Shown: positions 37,961-48,141, numbered from the stretch's first letter. The stretch: DNA of 57,459 nt from Calothrix sp. CSU_2_0 (GCA_012034595.1 JAAUPE010000029.1:1-57459), one strand, 5' to 3'. Program-made: numbers and translations. Notes: a model not told the origin generated them from the letters alone.

Positions 37961-38281
37961 TTAACTATCTGACAAAAAATCTTCCTCAGTCAATTCTTCA
38001 TAAAGTAAATCTAATCCAATCAACACTCTTTCTCTGTCTGACAAATCACCAATAATTTTACGAACTGGTGGAGGTAAAATTTTCGATAATGTTGGTGTTG
38101 CTAATATCTTATCTTCCTCCGCTAATTGAGGATTTTTTAATACATCTATCACTTTTAAAGCATATACACCTTGGAATTCTTGCTCTAATATATTTTTAAG
38201 TGTTTTTAACGCCCGTACTGAATTGGGTGTATTCCCAGCTACATACAGTTTCAATACGTAAGTTTTTCTTACCTTATTCAT
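37961..38281 (-). CDS. kaiB: Circadian clock protein KaiB
   Basis: This 106-residue thioredoxin-like fold-switching clock protein, from Met 38281, reads [73 protein letters not shown]. These are essentially invariant KaiB segments. It binds the phosphorylated KaiC CI ring and sequesters KaiA. The upstream Met at 38287 adds two residues; [16 protein letters not shown] is the form in relatives as I know them. The C-terminus (TEEDFLSDS) is acidic, as usual. Confidence 0.97.
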   Translation of the reverse strand: MNKVRKTYVLKLYVAGNTPNSVRALKTLKNILEQEFQGVYALKVIDVLKNPQLAEEDKILATPTLSKILPPPVRKIIGDLSDRERVLIGLDLLYEELTEEDFLSDS

Positions 38282-38430
38282 ATACAAAGTACAGGCTGCG
38301 CGTGAAGGTTGGTTTAAAGCTAATTCAAAGATGAATTATCCATAACATGCTTGAAGCGAAATTATTTTAACTCAGAATAGACTGATTTTTGCCACATTCC
38401 GACTTGACAATTTTTAAAGTTCCATCGTCT

Positions 38431-38784
38431 TTACTTTGGAATCGATCGCCGATACAGTTCGCAAAGGTGAGCCAAAATATCGATTAAGGTCAAACGGTAA
38501 TCAAGCAATGTGTCATCATTTCGCCCTTCTAATTTTAGCTGTATGGAAAACTCATCGATAAGTTCCATATGCATTTCAATTATTTGGGGCACAGGAATAT
38601 TAGCACAAAATAGCGCATTGATAAATTTATCAATCTTTTCTGGTAATGCTGCGTTTGGAGTAAAGTAGTTGATTAGTATGTGACTATAGTCCAATTTGAG
38701 TTGCTGCAACAATGCCTGTCGATCGGCTGTCGTCATCTGAGAAAAAAAACTATTGCTATTTTTGTTTGTAACATCTGGGAACAT
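38431..38784 (-). CDS. kaiA: Short-form circadian clock protein KaiA
   Basis: Only the C-terminal, KaiC-binding four-helix domain of KaiA is present, as in Anabaena-type KaiA: DRQALLQQLKLDYSHILINY, LPEKIDKFINALFCANIPVP, EMHMELIDEFSIQLKLEGR, DYRLTLIDILAHLCELYRRS. The N-terminal pseudo-receiver of unicellular KaiA is absent, which is normal in this lineage. It stimulates KaiC autophosphorylation. The frame stays open to a Met at 38880, but the extra 32 codons come from a GCGATCGCCGAAGGCGGGGC-type repeat. I took Met 38784 as start; Met 38814 is possible, and neither has a clear ribosome site. Confidence 0.88.
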   Translation of the reverse strand: MFPDVTNKNSNSFFSQMTTADRQALLQQLKLDYSHILINYFTPNAALPEKIDKFINALFCANIPVPQIIEMHMELIDEFSIQLKLEGRNDDTLLDYRLTLIDILAHLCELYRRSIPK

Positions 38785-38880
38785 TTTAAGTGGTTGTCGT
38801 TGGATGTTTCGCATAGATGCACTTACTCTTTTTAGGCAGCAAGATTTAAAAATGCGATCGCCGAAGGCGGGGCTGCCCAT

Positions 38881-40325
38881 CGCGAACGAACGAGCATATT
38901 AAACGCGGTTTTCAGCCAAGGGTACTATGTAATAGCATCGCACATCTGTTTAACATCTCGCAGCTACTTAGCAAAAAAACAAATAACAGCAGAATAAACC
39001 CACTAGCAAAATGGCTGAAAAGCTTAGAGAATTATCTTTCTCTTGCTTGGTTATGCTAGGACAAATCCCCGGAAATGGTGATTGGGTTATTATTTCCGTA
39101 ATCTTAACTATGATAATTTTACGTACGCCACCGTATAATTTAATGCGGGAAATTATTAAATTATGTTTTTGGCTTTGGTAGTAGTATTAAATCCTCCATT
39201 CCCTTTTTCTGCTTTTTCCTTTACCCTCTCAAGCTTTTAAAAATTAATAATTATTTTATAAATATCCTCTTAGAGTAACTATTAGAGAAATTCTCTTGAG
39301 ATATAGTTTAAATGCAAGATGAAGAACGCATAAAGATTTTTGTAATCAGTTATGCGATTTTTTACTGTTGACTGTTATTTGATTTCTAGGAAATAATGTA
39401 CCCATAATCGCTAGTGGTAGTTTTACTGCTAACGATTAAGAGAATTGGTAAACATTGTTTGTAAGTATTTAGGGGTCAAATTACAAAATCAAAATTTTCA
39501 CTCCGCGCTTTTGAAGCAGGGTAAGATGTGTAAAATAATTGTTACAATACTGGCTATTTAATTATTTTTACTTCTTTAGGACATCGGGTCTTTGTACCTT
39601 ACTTCTAAATCATTAGGATGTTTTAATACTTTAAACTTAATACTTTAACTAAATACTTGTTCGTACCGTACGAAAATGCTTGTAAAGCGTTAACTGGCTG
39701 ATTCACAAGGCATGGAGAGGTTGATGTTGTTGTATTTACTTAATGCATCCACTTAAATGTAGATTTTACAATTGTGCCAATTAATTAAGATACTTAAACA
39801 AGAATAACGAAACATATCATTCCAAATCATTATAATTCCTAAAGGTTCAATAGCTATACTTTAGAGCCATAATTGTTTTAGCTACCGCTATCTATAAAGT
39901 AGTTTCGATACCAAAATAACGCTGGTATAGGCTTCAACAAGTTTTAATGCAGGTCTCAAATAATTGATTGGGTCGGCTTTATGAACTTGTATCGCTTATC
40001 AGTCAAGCAAAGCTCTCGAACGAGATGGTGTGGAAAACCCTTGTAATCGCTTGATAAATTGCTATCGATTTGATGTACATGATGTTTTTGTTTTGGGATA
40101 GCAAGGGTAATTGCCGTAGTTCAGACGATTTTGTGATTTTGTGGTTTACAAAAAGTTTGTTCATTTACGCCTAACCCATTCTAAAGCGTTGAAGTTGGGT
40201 TCATTAAATAAATATTAAATTTCAACCTTTAACGAGGATATTGCTTTCGGCAAGCACTATGAGTTTTAGGAACAAATAGCGATTTTAGCCGATTTAACCT
40301 CAAGAAGAGTGACAAAAGTACCCCT
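38881..40325. other. Long intergenic region between kaiA and the hybrid kinase
   Basis: About 1.45 kb, AT-rich, holding the divergent promoters of the kai genes and the kinase. Apart from one small candidate gene at 39011 I see no coding region, tRNA or known riboswitch. It may hide regulatory RNA or clock-controlled promoter elements, which I cannot identify. Confidence 0.5.
39011..39181 (+). CDS. Candidate small membrane protein (56 residues)
   Basis: Small frame with a single hydrophobic helix (about residues 25-37, WVIISVILTMIIL) followed by a basic segment and KLCFWLW. No good ribosome site precedes the ATG, and I do not recognise the sequence, so it could be chance. It is listed because it is the only plausible coding unit in a 1.4-kb gap next to kaiA. 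Confidence 0.25.
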   Translation: MAEKLRELSFSCLVMLGQIPGNGDWVIISVILTMIILRTPPYNLMREIIKLCFWLW

Positions 40326-43300
40326 ATGTCCATGCTGCATTATCGGGTTGATGATTTTATTTCCACGGTATTAAGCTGTTCGCAAACGATTAGTTTGGCG
40401 GCTTTGCTAGATATGTTTGAGGTTGAGAATTGCGATACTCGTACCGAGTCGCTTTGCGATGTTCCTGAAGAGAACCGGGCAAAGCGCGATCGCGTAGTTG
40501 TATTAGATGAAGAAAAATTTCCGATAGGTTTGCTGTATTCGGCAAGTTTGATGACCGAATTGCTTGCGTTTGTTTCCCCCAACCCTGGTTCGGAAGAAAC
40601 AAGTTATTTACAACAACTTTTAAGTTTGGATGCGAATCTTCTCCAACCGATACGAACTGTATCGGCAACGGAAAGTATAGAAGAATTTAATCAGATTTTA
40701 AATTCTCCGGAAAAGCCAAACAATTCGACTGTTTGGGTAGTTATTGATGCGAATAAAAAATATTTGGGTCTGTTAGATAGCGCTCGTTTATTAAAGCATT
40801 TAACAAAGTCATCTGTTAGTAAAAACAATGCGAGTGATGATTTTCAAAAAAATATGAATAAAAATACCATCAGAAATAGCCCACAGGCATCAAAACTAAA
40901 TGATGCTAGACAACGCAAGAAAAGTAATCGAGTTACAACAATAGCAGCAAATGATGTTCCTCAAGGTTCTACCCCACAAGGTACTATTTCTCAAAGTCAC
41001 CCCGAACAAAAACCTCCTCAATACCAGCCATTAGTACAGTTACTCGAACGTTTGCCCTGGCCCCTAATGCTGCAAACTAGTAATGGGGAAGTAGTGACGC
41101 AAAACCCAGCTTGGTGGCAGCAATTGGGGATGTTAAAAGACCCAGAAGGTGTTAGACAAGAAGTTGAAGCAATTTTGTCACCAAAAGCTTTTACCGAAAA
41201 GCGATCGCCTATTTCGGTCAGTACGATTAGCAGCGAAATTGGGGAAAATTTGCCGTTTATCTCCAGTTATGGCTCTAATAACGATTTAAATTCGGGAATT
41301 CAGGAAGATACAACCGCATCGAATCTGGGAGGACGCTGCTTTTTTAATGACCAATTGGGTACTTGTACTTGCGTGGTTGAAGTCCAAACAGGTCAAGAAC
41401 GGGTTTGGCAGTTTGCAAAAATCCCCTTAGATAGTCCTGAGTGGAAAGTAATTAACGATATGTGGTTGATGCTGGCAACTGATGTCACCGATGTTCAACA
41501 ACTGAGCAAGGAGTTAGCTGCTAAAAACGCCGATTTGATTCAACTAAATCGCTTAAAAGATGAATTTTTGGCTTGTATTAGTCACGAGTTGAAAACACCA
41601 TTAACAGCTGTTTTGGGATTATCGCGGTTATTGGTTGACCAGCAATTAGGAGAATTAAACGAACGTCAAGCCAGATATGCGGGATTGATCCATCAAAGCG
41701 GACGACATTTAATGAGCGTCGTTAACGATATTTTGGACTTGACGCGGATGGAAACCGGACAAATGGAACTGTCTGCGGGGTTAGTCAAGATTCAATCAGT
41801 TTGCGATCGCGCCATTATCGACGCTAAAGCTGTTTATATCCAAAATAATAAAGCCGCAACTAATAACCAAAACCATCAGTTTACCCTGACAATTGAACCT
41901 GGACTCGATGAAATCGTTGCTGACGAATTGCGATTGCGGCAAATGCTCGTTCATCTGCTTTCCAATGCCTTCAAATTTACCGAAGATAATGGCAAAATTG
42001 GTTTACGGGTCAGTCGTTGGGAAGGTTGGGTTGCTTTCACTGTCTGGGATACAGGAATTGGGATAGCGGAACACCAACAACATTTAATTTTCCAGAAATT
42101 TCAACAGCTAGAAAATCCCCTCACCCGTCAGTTTGAGGGTACAGGTTTGGGACTGGTGCTAACTCGTGCTTTAGCGCGACTTCATGGAGGAGATGTCAGC
42201 TTTTTATCGCGGGAAGGAAAAGGCAGTCAATTTACCCTACTTTTGCCTCCAAGCCCTCCGAAAAGTGCATTTAGCGAAAACTTAAGCCATCCCCACACTA
42301 CCCGTCGGGAACTGGGTTCGGGAATGTTCCCCCAAGCGAAATATGGAATTTCCCAAACCAGCCAATCGGGACGAATTGAAGAGGAAGTAACCGCAACCGA
42401 CTCAACATCACACCATACTCCTAATTCCTCCCAACGGTTGATATTAGTTGTGGAAGCAGTGGGAAGATATATTGAAGAAATTACCGAACAGTTAACTGGA
42501 TTGGGATATCGAGTTGCGATCGCGCGATGGGATGCGAAGCCATTGAAAAAGCCCGCAGGTTACAACCAAAGGCAATATTTCTCAATCCTGTATTACCTTT
42601 ATTATCGGGATGGGATGTACTCACCTTACTAAAATCAGAAGAAGCAACCCGTCGGATTCCCGCAATTGTCACCGCAACTGGTGCAGAAAAAGAACAAGCA
42701 TTTACTAACCGTGCTGACGGATTTTTGCGCTTACCAGTTCAACATCAAATGCTTGCACCATTACTTGATAGCTTGTGCATTAAACCTCAAGAGAAAAAAC
42801 GCGAAAAAGAAAATGCTGAAGTAATTGTTAATACTCCATTAAGAATTTTACGGCTAGTCGATCCCGATATTGAAGACGATATCCAGCCATCACTCCCCGA
42901 TCATCGCGTCATTGAAGTTGATGACCTCGAACAAGCAGAATTACTATCACGGGTTTGGCAATTTGATGTGGTGTTACTGGATGCCGAAATTGCACAAGCC
43001 AAATCCTATCTTAAAAGACTCAGCAAACACCCCCGTCTTTCAGTTTTACCCATCGTCACATGCAGTCTTGATGTTTCCCAAGCAGCATCACAAATGTCGG
43101 GTTTATCTGTATTCCCTTGCTTGACTACCCAAGGTACGGAACGCAAAGTTGAAGCGCTACTATCAGTGTTGCAAATCGCAGCTGGAATCTGTTGTCCTCC
43201 TAGTGCTTTGATTGTTGATTTGATGATGTTGCCTGATTTGCCAGAGGCAAAAAGTAATCAACTACGCAACTCTAAATTACGCAACTCTAGAAGTGAAAAA

Positions 43301-43747
43301 CTTAGAGATGAGAAAACTATTGGTAAAAAAATAGAAGAGAAATTTTCTCACAGTTTAGAAACCCCAAATACTTCCCGTGGTTCGGAATGGTTTCAAGCTT
43401 TGATTCAGTATTTACAAACCGGGGGTTTAAAAGCTTCAATGGCTCGTTCTTGGGCTGAAATGTTACAGCAAATTCGTCATCATAGTGCTGATTTGTTGCT
43501 AATTTGCTTGGATGGATCGACACCGAAAAAAGAGGTTATGGTTGTTTTGAAAGCATTAGAAAAATTACCATTCCATTTACCTCCGGTGTTAATTCTCGAC
43601 CAGCGTTTAAATCAAATTGAGTCCAGTGCAAAAACTAGTGAAAAAGCAATAGTCTCACCAGTTTCACCAATGCTTGGAGCTAAAGTTTTGCCTCGTTCAA
43701 TTTCAATGGAAGATTTATTAGGTGAAATTCATTTGGCTTTGAAGTGA
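40326..43747 (+). CDS. Large hybrid histidine kinase with pseudo-receivers, frameshifted
   Basis: Joined length about 1140 residues. Order: a CBS-pair-like N-terminus (about 1-160), a Ser/Gln-rich linker, a PAS-like segment (LLERLPWPLMLQTSNGEVVT), then HisKA with His420 (ACISHELKTPLTAVLGLSRL). The HATPase domain follows (LLSNAFKFTEDNG, WDTGIGIAE, GTGLGLVLTRAL). After it come at least two receiver-like domains. The first reads KAIFLNPVLPLLSGWD, with Asn where the phospho-acceptor Asp should be. The second reads VVLLDAEIAQAK. The frame breaks at about 42530; one additional G gives VAIARWGCEAIEKARRLQP. Its place, divergent from kaiA, invites comparison with the clock input kinase CikA (also HK plus pseudo-receiver), but it lacks CikA's phytochrome-like GAF. 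Confidence 0.85.
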
Positions 43748-43790
43748 TTTTAGGTTTTCAAGTTAGGAATTTGCAATTAAAAATTATTAT

Positions 43791-43817
43791 GTAGAGACGA
43801 CCCGGTGGGTCGTCTTC
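43791..43817. repeat. GTAGAGACGACCC/GGGTCGTC palindrome
   Basis: Palindrome just beyond the hybrid kinase gene. It shares GACGACCCGGTGGGTCGTC with 23671 and 44510. Confidence 0.8.
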
Positions 43818-43824
43818 CCGTTTA

Positions 43825-43996
43825 GATTAAAATAAAATCAGGGTAAACATTAATAGAATAAAATTAGGGCAAATATGAATTAAATAAAATTAGGACAAAT
43901 ATGAATTAAATAAAATTAGGGCAAATATGAATGCAATAAAATTAGGACAAATATGAATTAAATAAAATTAGGGCAAACAACCGTTTGCCCCTACGG
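43825..43996. repeat. 26-bp tandem repeat ending in a REP-like palindrome
   Basis: About five to six copies of an approximately 26-base unit (CAAATATGAATTAAATAAAA then TTAGGG or TTAGGA) run directly into the palindrome GGGCAAACAACCGTTTGCCC (43971-43996). The GGGCAAA of the unit is the same as the left arm of the palindrome, suggesting that the array grew from it. Confidence 0.8.
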
Positions 43997-44028
43997 TATT
44001 TATTGATCGCATCATGGTAATTACTGGC

Positions 44029-44118
44029 TTAAATTAACGGCAATTGGACTGTAAAAGTTGCTCCTCTGTCGGGAGAAAAATCATTAACTATTAAAACTGT
44101 ACGATTTAGTTGCACCAT
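44029..44118 (-). pseudogene. Histidine kinase C-terminal remnant
   Basis: Twenty-nine codons ending DRGATFTVQLPLI, the typical last strand of a histidine-kinase ATPase domain. Nothing recognisable precedes it in frame, so it is probably the tail of a deleted kinase gene. Confidence 0.45.
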
Positions 44119-44254
44119 AGCGATCGAATTTTATAGCTTTTGCTGTCCATCTGGAGTTTTTAAGCAAAATATCAGCTTCAAGGAGTAGTTTTTGGATTTT
44201 CAACTCCGCAATAAAGTCGGTGTTTTTTTTACAAATTAATTTTAATTTTGACAT
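44084..44254 (-). CDS. Candidate small protein (56 residues)
   Basis: The frame starts at 44254 with a good ribosome site (AGGAG, 8 bases upstream): MSKLKLICKKNTDFIAELKI, then QKLLLEADILLKNSRWTAKA. It is lysine-rich and probably helical. It overlaps the kinase-tail remnant in another frame. It could be a real small gene or a relic; a T8 run near its start is a risk for sequence error. Confidence 0.35.
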   Translation of the reverse strand: MSKLKLICKKNTDFIAELKIQKLLLEADILLKNSRWTAKAIKFDRYGATKSYSFNS

Positions 44255-44509
44255 ACGTATTTACTCCTGAAAAATGTGTTTTGTAAGGAAATTTGTGAAA
44301 TCAGTTTTTATATACAAGCCTAATTTACACCGCTATTCTCAGTATTATTGCTGTTTGCTCTAACTTGTCTGCTTCATGACTTTACCGATATTTTCCAGTG
44401 GTGCAGTTAAATTTTAATATTATCTAAACATAAATGAAAGCGTAAAAAAATAGACCATAATTCAGATAATCAGGTCATGCCTTAGAATTATTGTGTGATA
44501 AAAATTATA

Positions 44510-44533
44510 GACGACCCGGTGGGTCGTCTCTAC
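44510..44533. repeat. AGACGACCC/GGGTCGTCT palindrome
   Basis: Third copy of the GACGACCCGGTGGGTCGTC palindrome. It overlaps the stop of the ArnT-like gene and may act as its terminator. Confidence 0.8.
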
Positions 44534-46316
44534 TTGATGGGGACTCGAATGACTTGATAGGCACCGCGATCGCCTAAAATTTTGTAATCGGTTGCTTGTA
44601 AACCCATTTGTGGAAACTTTTTCGGTTGGGCAAATATGATTACCGATTTTTGACCTTTCTTAGCTGCTTGGTTTTGAATGTATTCGCTGGCGCTTTCATT
44701 ACTACTAATATAATTAATTGGGCGCTGCGTGTAAAATGCAATAGATGGTTTTTTGAAACCAACCATAATCAATTCTTCATTTGGTCTTTGGTTTTGAACT
44801 GCGATCGCAGATAATTGTCGCAATGGTAATTGTCGCTCGCTGTCCATAATATATTGGGCAGGGGTTAACACAAGTAACATAAATAAACAAAACCCGACAA
44901 GATTAATCCCACATAGCCATACCCAATATTTTCGGATTAGGAAAATACTTAATAATATTGCAATTGCCAGCCAAATGATACCGCTTAACTCAGTTAAATT
45001 TGATTGTTGCAAAAGTTGTTTAAAATTGTTTGCAGATGGGTCTTTTCCAAACAGTCCAGGAACATAAAATGAAGTCACACCAATTGCCGTCACAAAAACC
45101 ACATTTACCCAAGCTGTGATGCGGAAACCGGGAATTGTAGAAATACGATTGCTATCTCTACTGATTAAATCAGCAAATAACAACGCAATCAGAATCCCCA
45201 CAGCAGGCATCAAAGGTAAAATGTAGCTGGGTAATTTTGTCACCGCAACAGTAAAAAATCCAAAAATACCAAACAGCCAAACAACATTAAATAAACCAAA
45301 CTGCTGAAAGCGAGACTGAGACATCCAATAATTTCGCTGCCAAAATTTCACCCGTGCGATCGCACTTGGTAAATAAACCGAATAGGGTGCAAAACCCAAC
45401 AATATGACTACAAAATAAAAATACCAAGGTGCTGAATGGCGATTCACGACAGCAGTAAAACGCTCGACATTATGATAGCCAAAAAAAGCATTGATAAAAT
45501 TCCAACCATTGCGCCAAATTACCAAAACATACCAAGGTAATGAGACAATCGTAATAATTAATAATCCAATAAATAATTTTATTTCTCGTAATACTTGCCA
45601 AAAGTTACCCACATACAGCAAAAATGCTCCAATAATCAACCCAGGAAGGACGATCCCCACAGGACCTTTTGTTAAAATTGCTCCACCAATCAAAATATAA
45701 AAACCCGTATACCAACGGTTCGGGAAAAGAGTATTTTTCTCGCTTCTCTCCCCTTCCTCGGTTGCATACCCCAGGAAGAAACACAACAAAGCTGAAACCA
45801 TGCAGAAAGTTAAAAGCATATCGGACACACCAGCACGTGCCCAAACAATCATTTCTGGACTCAGGGCAATTAATGCAGCACCCAAACCAGCTACCAACCA
45901 GCGACGACTAGGACGGGAAACCCCCGCTAAATTATCTTGTTTGGTACAATACCACTGCAAAATATAAAAACAAAACCCACTACAGCAGTTGCAACTAAAG
46001 CACTCGGAAGTCTGACAGCCCATTCATTGACACCGAAAATCTGATATGCGATCGCTTGACACCAATATATCAAAGCTGGCTTATCAAATCGGGTTTGATT
46101 ATTAAAAAAGGGTGTAATCCAGTCTCCACGCACCAGCATTTGCCGGGAAGCTTCAGCAAAAAGAGGTTCGGTTTCATCAATCAAACCCACGCTCCCCAAA
46201 TGCCAGAAAAAACCAATCCCAGACACCAAAACAATCCACAGAATAGAGAATAGCGCTGCTAGAACTGGACGCTTCTCGATATTCCGACACCATTCATCAA
46301 AAGCATGATTAGTCAT
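44530..46316 (-). CDS. ArnT-like (GT83) phospholipid-linked glycosyltransferase, frameshifted
   Basis: Two frames, 46316-45927 and 46023-44530, form one protein of about 595 residues. The first has a transmembrane helix and the conserved acidic loop DETEPLFAEASRQMLVRGDW, then FDKPALIYW, hallmark of ArnT/PMT-like glycosyltransferases. The second has about ten further membrane helices and a periplasmic C-terminal domain. Adding one T to a T5 run near 45965 gives GFVFYILQWYCTKQDN and joins them. Such enzymes transfer a sugar from a polyprenyl-phosphate donor to lipid A or other periplasmic acceptors; the acceptor here is unknown. A lipoprotein gene follows upstream on the same strand, about 160 bases away. 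Confidence 0.85.
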
Positions 46317-46439
46317 TGAATCAAAAGTCAGTAGTCAATATCAATGGTTCACACACAGAAGCCACAAGTCAATAGTTTTGACTACGTTTACTCCACTTTT
46401 GTTCTTTATTGTTGAAAATTGGCAGTGGGCAGTGGGTTA

Positions 46440-46480
46440 TTCCCAATTCCCAATTCCCAATTCCCAATTCCCAATTCCCT
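46440..46480. repeat. CCCAATT heptamer tandem repeat
   Basis: Five or more exact CCCAATT copies between the lipoprotein gene and the ArnT-like gene. Confidence 0.9.
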
Positions 46481-47057
46481 AATTATTTAAAATCAACTGC
46501 CATTCCTTTCCTTCCCGATTCCAAGCAGGTAACGGAGTTTCCCCAACTATATATGGTCCCCAATACCGACGGGAACCATCTTGAGCAAATGCAACTAATA
46601 CATCTCCCTTTTCCAATTTCAAATTACCGTTGGGTAGGGATAATACCAACCCCTTCTCATTCCCCTCTTGAGGTGCAAAGTCCCAATGTGCAGGCACATC
46701 TGCCGCAGTTCCTTCCCCACCTTTAACTTCTCCACGTCGCGCTAACAAGGCAAGACGCACGGGTTGAGTGGTTTGATTGCTCATCCTCAAACTACCGATC
46801 CCCGTGGCTTTTTTATCGGTACTGGGGTGATATGACATTAATTTCAGGCTAGTTTTTTCGGAATTTATTTTTTCGGAACTTGTTTGTTGCGATCGCTCAC
46901 TTTGCTCTAACTGATTAATTGGAACTGATGAAGTTGAAGCGACTTCTGTTGCTTCCGGTTCAAAGGATACGCTCACTTGGTAGCATCCAGCAAACATCCC
47001 CAGTACACCCAAACAACCAATAGTCAGAATCGCGTGACGATACTTTGGTAATTTCAT
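46479..47057 (-). CDS. Putative lipoprotein
   Basis: This 192-residue protein has a lipoprotein signal peptide: basic start, hydrophobic core and lipobox GMFAGC with the lipidated Cys25. A Ser/Glu-rich linker (about 35-75) follows, then a beta-rich domain (GIGSLRMSNQTTQPVRLALL, HWDFAPQEG, GPYIVGETPLPAW). I do not recognise a family; it is probably anchored in a membrane facing the periplasm. It is transcribed toward the ArnT-like gene and may share its promoter. Confidence 0.75.
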   Translation of the reverse strand: MKLPKYRHAILTIGCLGVLGMFAGCYQVSVSFEPEATEVASTSSVPINQLEQSERSQQTSSEKINSEKTSLKLMSYHPSTDKKATGIGSLRMSNQTTQPVRLALLARRGEVKGGEGTAADVPAHWDFAPQEGNEKGLVLSLPNGNLKLEKGDVLVAFAQDGSRRYWGPYIVGETPLPAWNREGKEWQLILNN

Positions 47058-47672
47058 AGCAATGTAAATATTTAAAAATTAATAAATTTAGGCAGAAAAA
47101 AAGAAGTACTTGGTTTTGCGATTCACAAAAGCACAAAGTCAGCGCTTCCCGCAAAAGCATCCTTGACTCTTATTTGTAACTTTGTCTAGCCACAGTCAAT
47201 TTTTTACCACTTAAGAAGTTTCAACTTCTTATGGAGATGACATTTCTTGATTCGAGCAGGTATATTATCTTACTTTTCAAGAAATAGTTCGAGGGGAATC
47301 ACCCCTTAGAGGTTATTTATCAAGTAAACTTTAAGACCAAATAAACCCGGTTTTTTGGACTTTTACACTTAGCACAATCATACTTGTTGAGTGAGAAACT
47401 AAGTTTATCCCTGAGTTATTGGGCTTAATATTCACTTTCTAAATGGTATCTGATTCGGTTAATCTTACTTGAGTAAGAATGTGTTAAAAGTTACATATTT
47501 TGCAAAAGTGTTACTTTCGCTTGCTTTCGTTAGAAAATTGCTAGTGAAAAGGTTGCAGCAGAACTACAAGACCCCCACAATACTATTTATAGCTGGTTAA
47601 TCTAGACTTGATATCCTCAAATTGGGATAACCATCTAAATCATAGTTTGATTTTCTTCCAAATCGCCATAGA
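47058..47672. other. Intergenic, divergent promoter region
   Basis: About 615 AT-rich bases with small hairpins (AAGAAGTTTCAACTTCTT near 47212, GAGGGGAATCACCCCTT near 47290). No coding region is recognised. Confidence 0.5.
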
Positions 47673-48002
47673 ATGCAAAATACTCGTTTGAATGATTTAT
47701 TTGATGCGATCGCACAAAGGTTCGGGCAATGGCTGAATAACCCCTGGAGACGTTGGTCTTTGTTGATTATCAGCTTTTTGCTAGGGATTTTTCTGGGGAC
47801 GGCAATTTCCACAACAGCAGGACAACAAGCTAGACTGGATATCGTTGTCGCAGCATTTTTGGTTTTAGTCATCGAACTCATAAGTAGAATATATTACCGT
47901 GGTCGTTTTGCGGTTGGTTCGCTTTGGCTAGAATGTTTAAATATCCTCAAAATTGGTTTTATCTATAGTTTATTTATTGAAGCATTCAAACTCGGTTCGT
48001 AG
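47673..48002 (+). CDS. ycf20: Ycf20/DUF565 family membrane protein
   Basis: This 109-residue protein has three hydrophobic segments (about 28-48, 58-75, 88-104). The sequence RWSLLIISFLLGIFLGTAIS, then QQARLDIVVAAFLVLVIELI and GSLWLECLNILKIGFIYSLF match the DUF565 (Ycf20) family shared by cyanobacteria and plastids. The algal/plant homologue is linked to non-photochemical quenching; the cyanobacterial role is not well defined. Its length is typical. Confidence 0.85.
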   Translation: MQNTRLNDLFDAIAQRFGQWLNNPWRRWSLLIISFLLGIFLGTAISTTAGQQARLDIVVAAFLVLVIELISRIYYRGRFAVGSLWLECLNILKIGFIYSLFIEAFKLGS

Positions 48003-48141
48003 GGGAAGAGTAAGTTAATATTTTGAATTTTTTTCGGAATAGAATGTATTGTGTTTATAGATTTGTAATTTCCATAAATTGGTAGCTTACGTCTCTATAT
48101 TGGTAACTTAATTTGTAATTTTTAATTACCCAAATTTTAAG

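Noticed and set aside
38785-38880. 32-codon N-terminal extension of KaiA
   Set aside because: It is written by a HIP1/GGCGGGGC-type repeat and has no counterpart in KaiA; Met 38784 is the better start.
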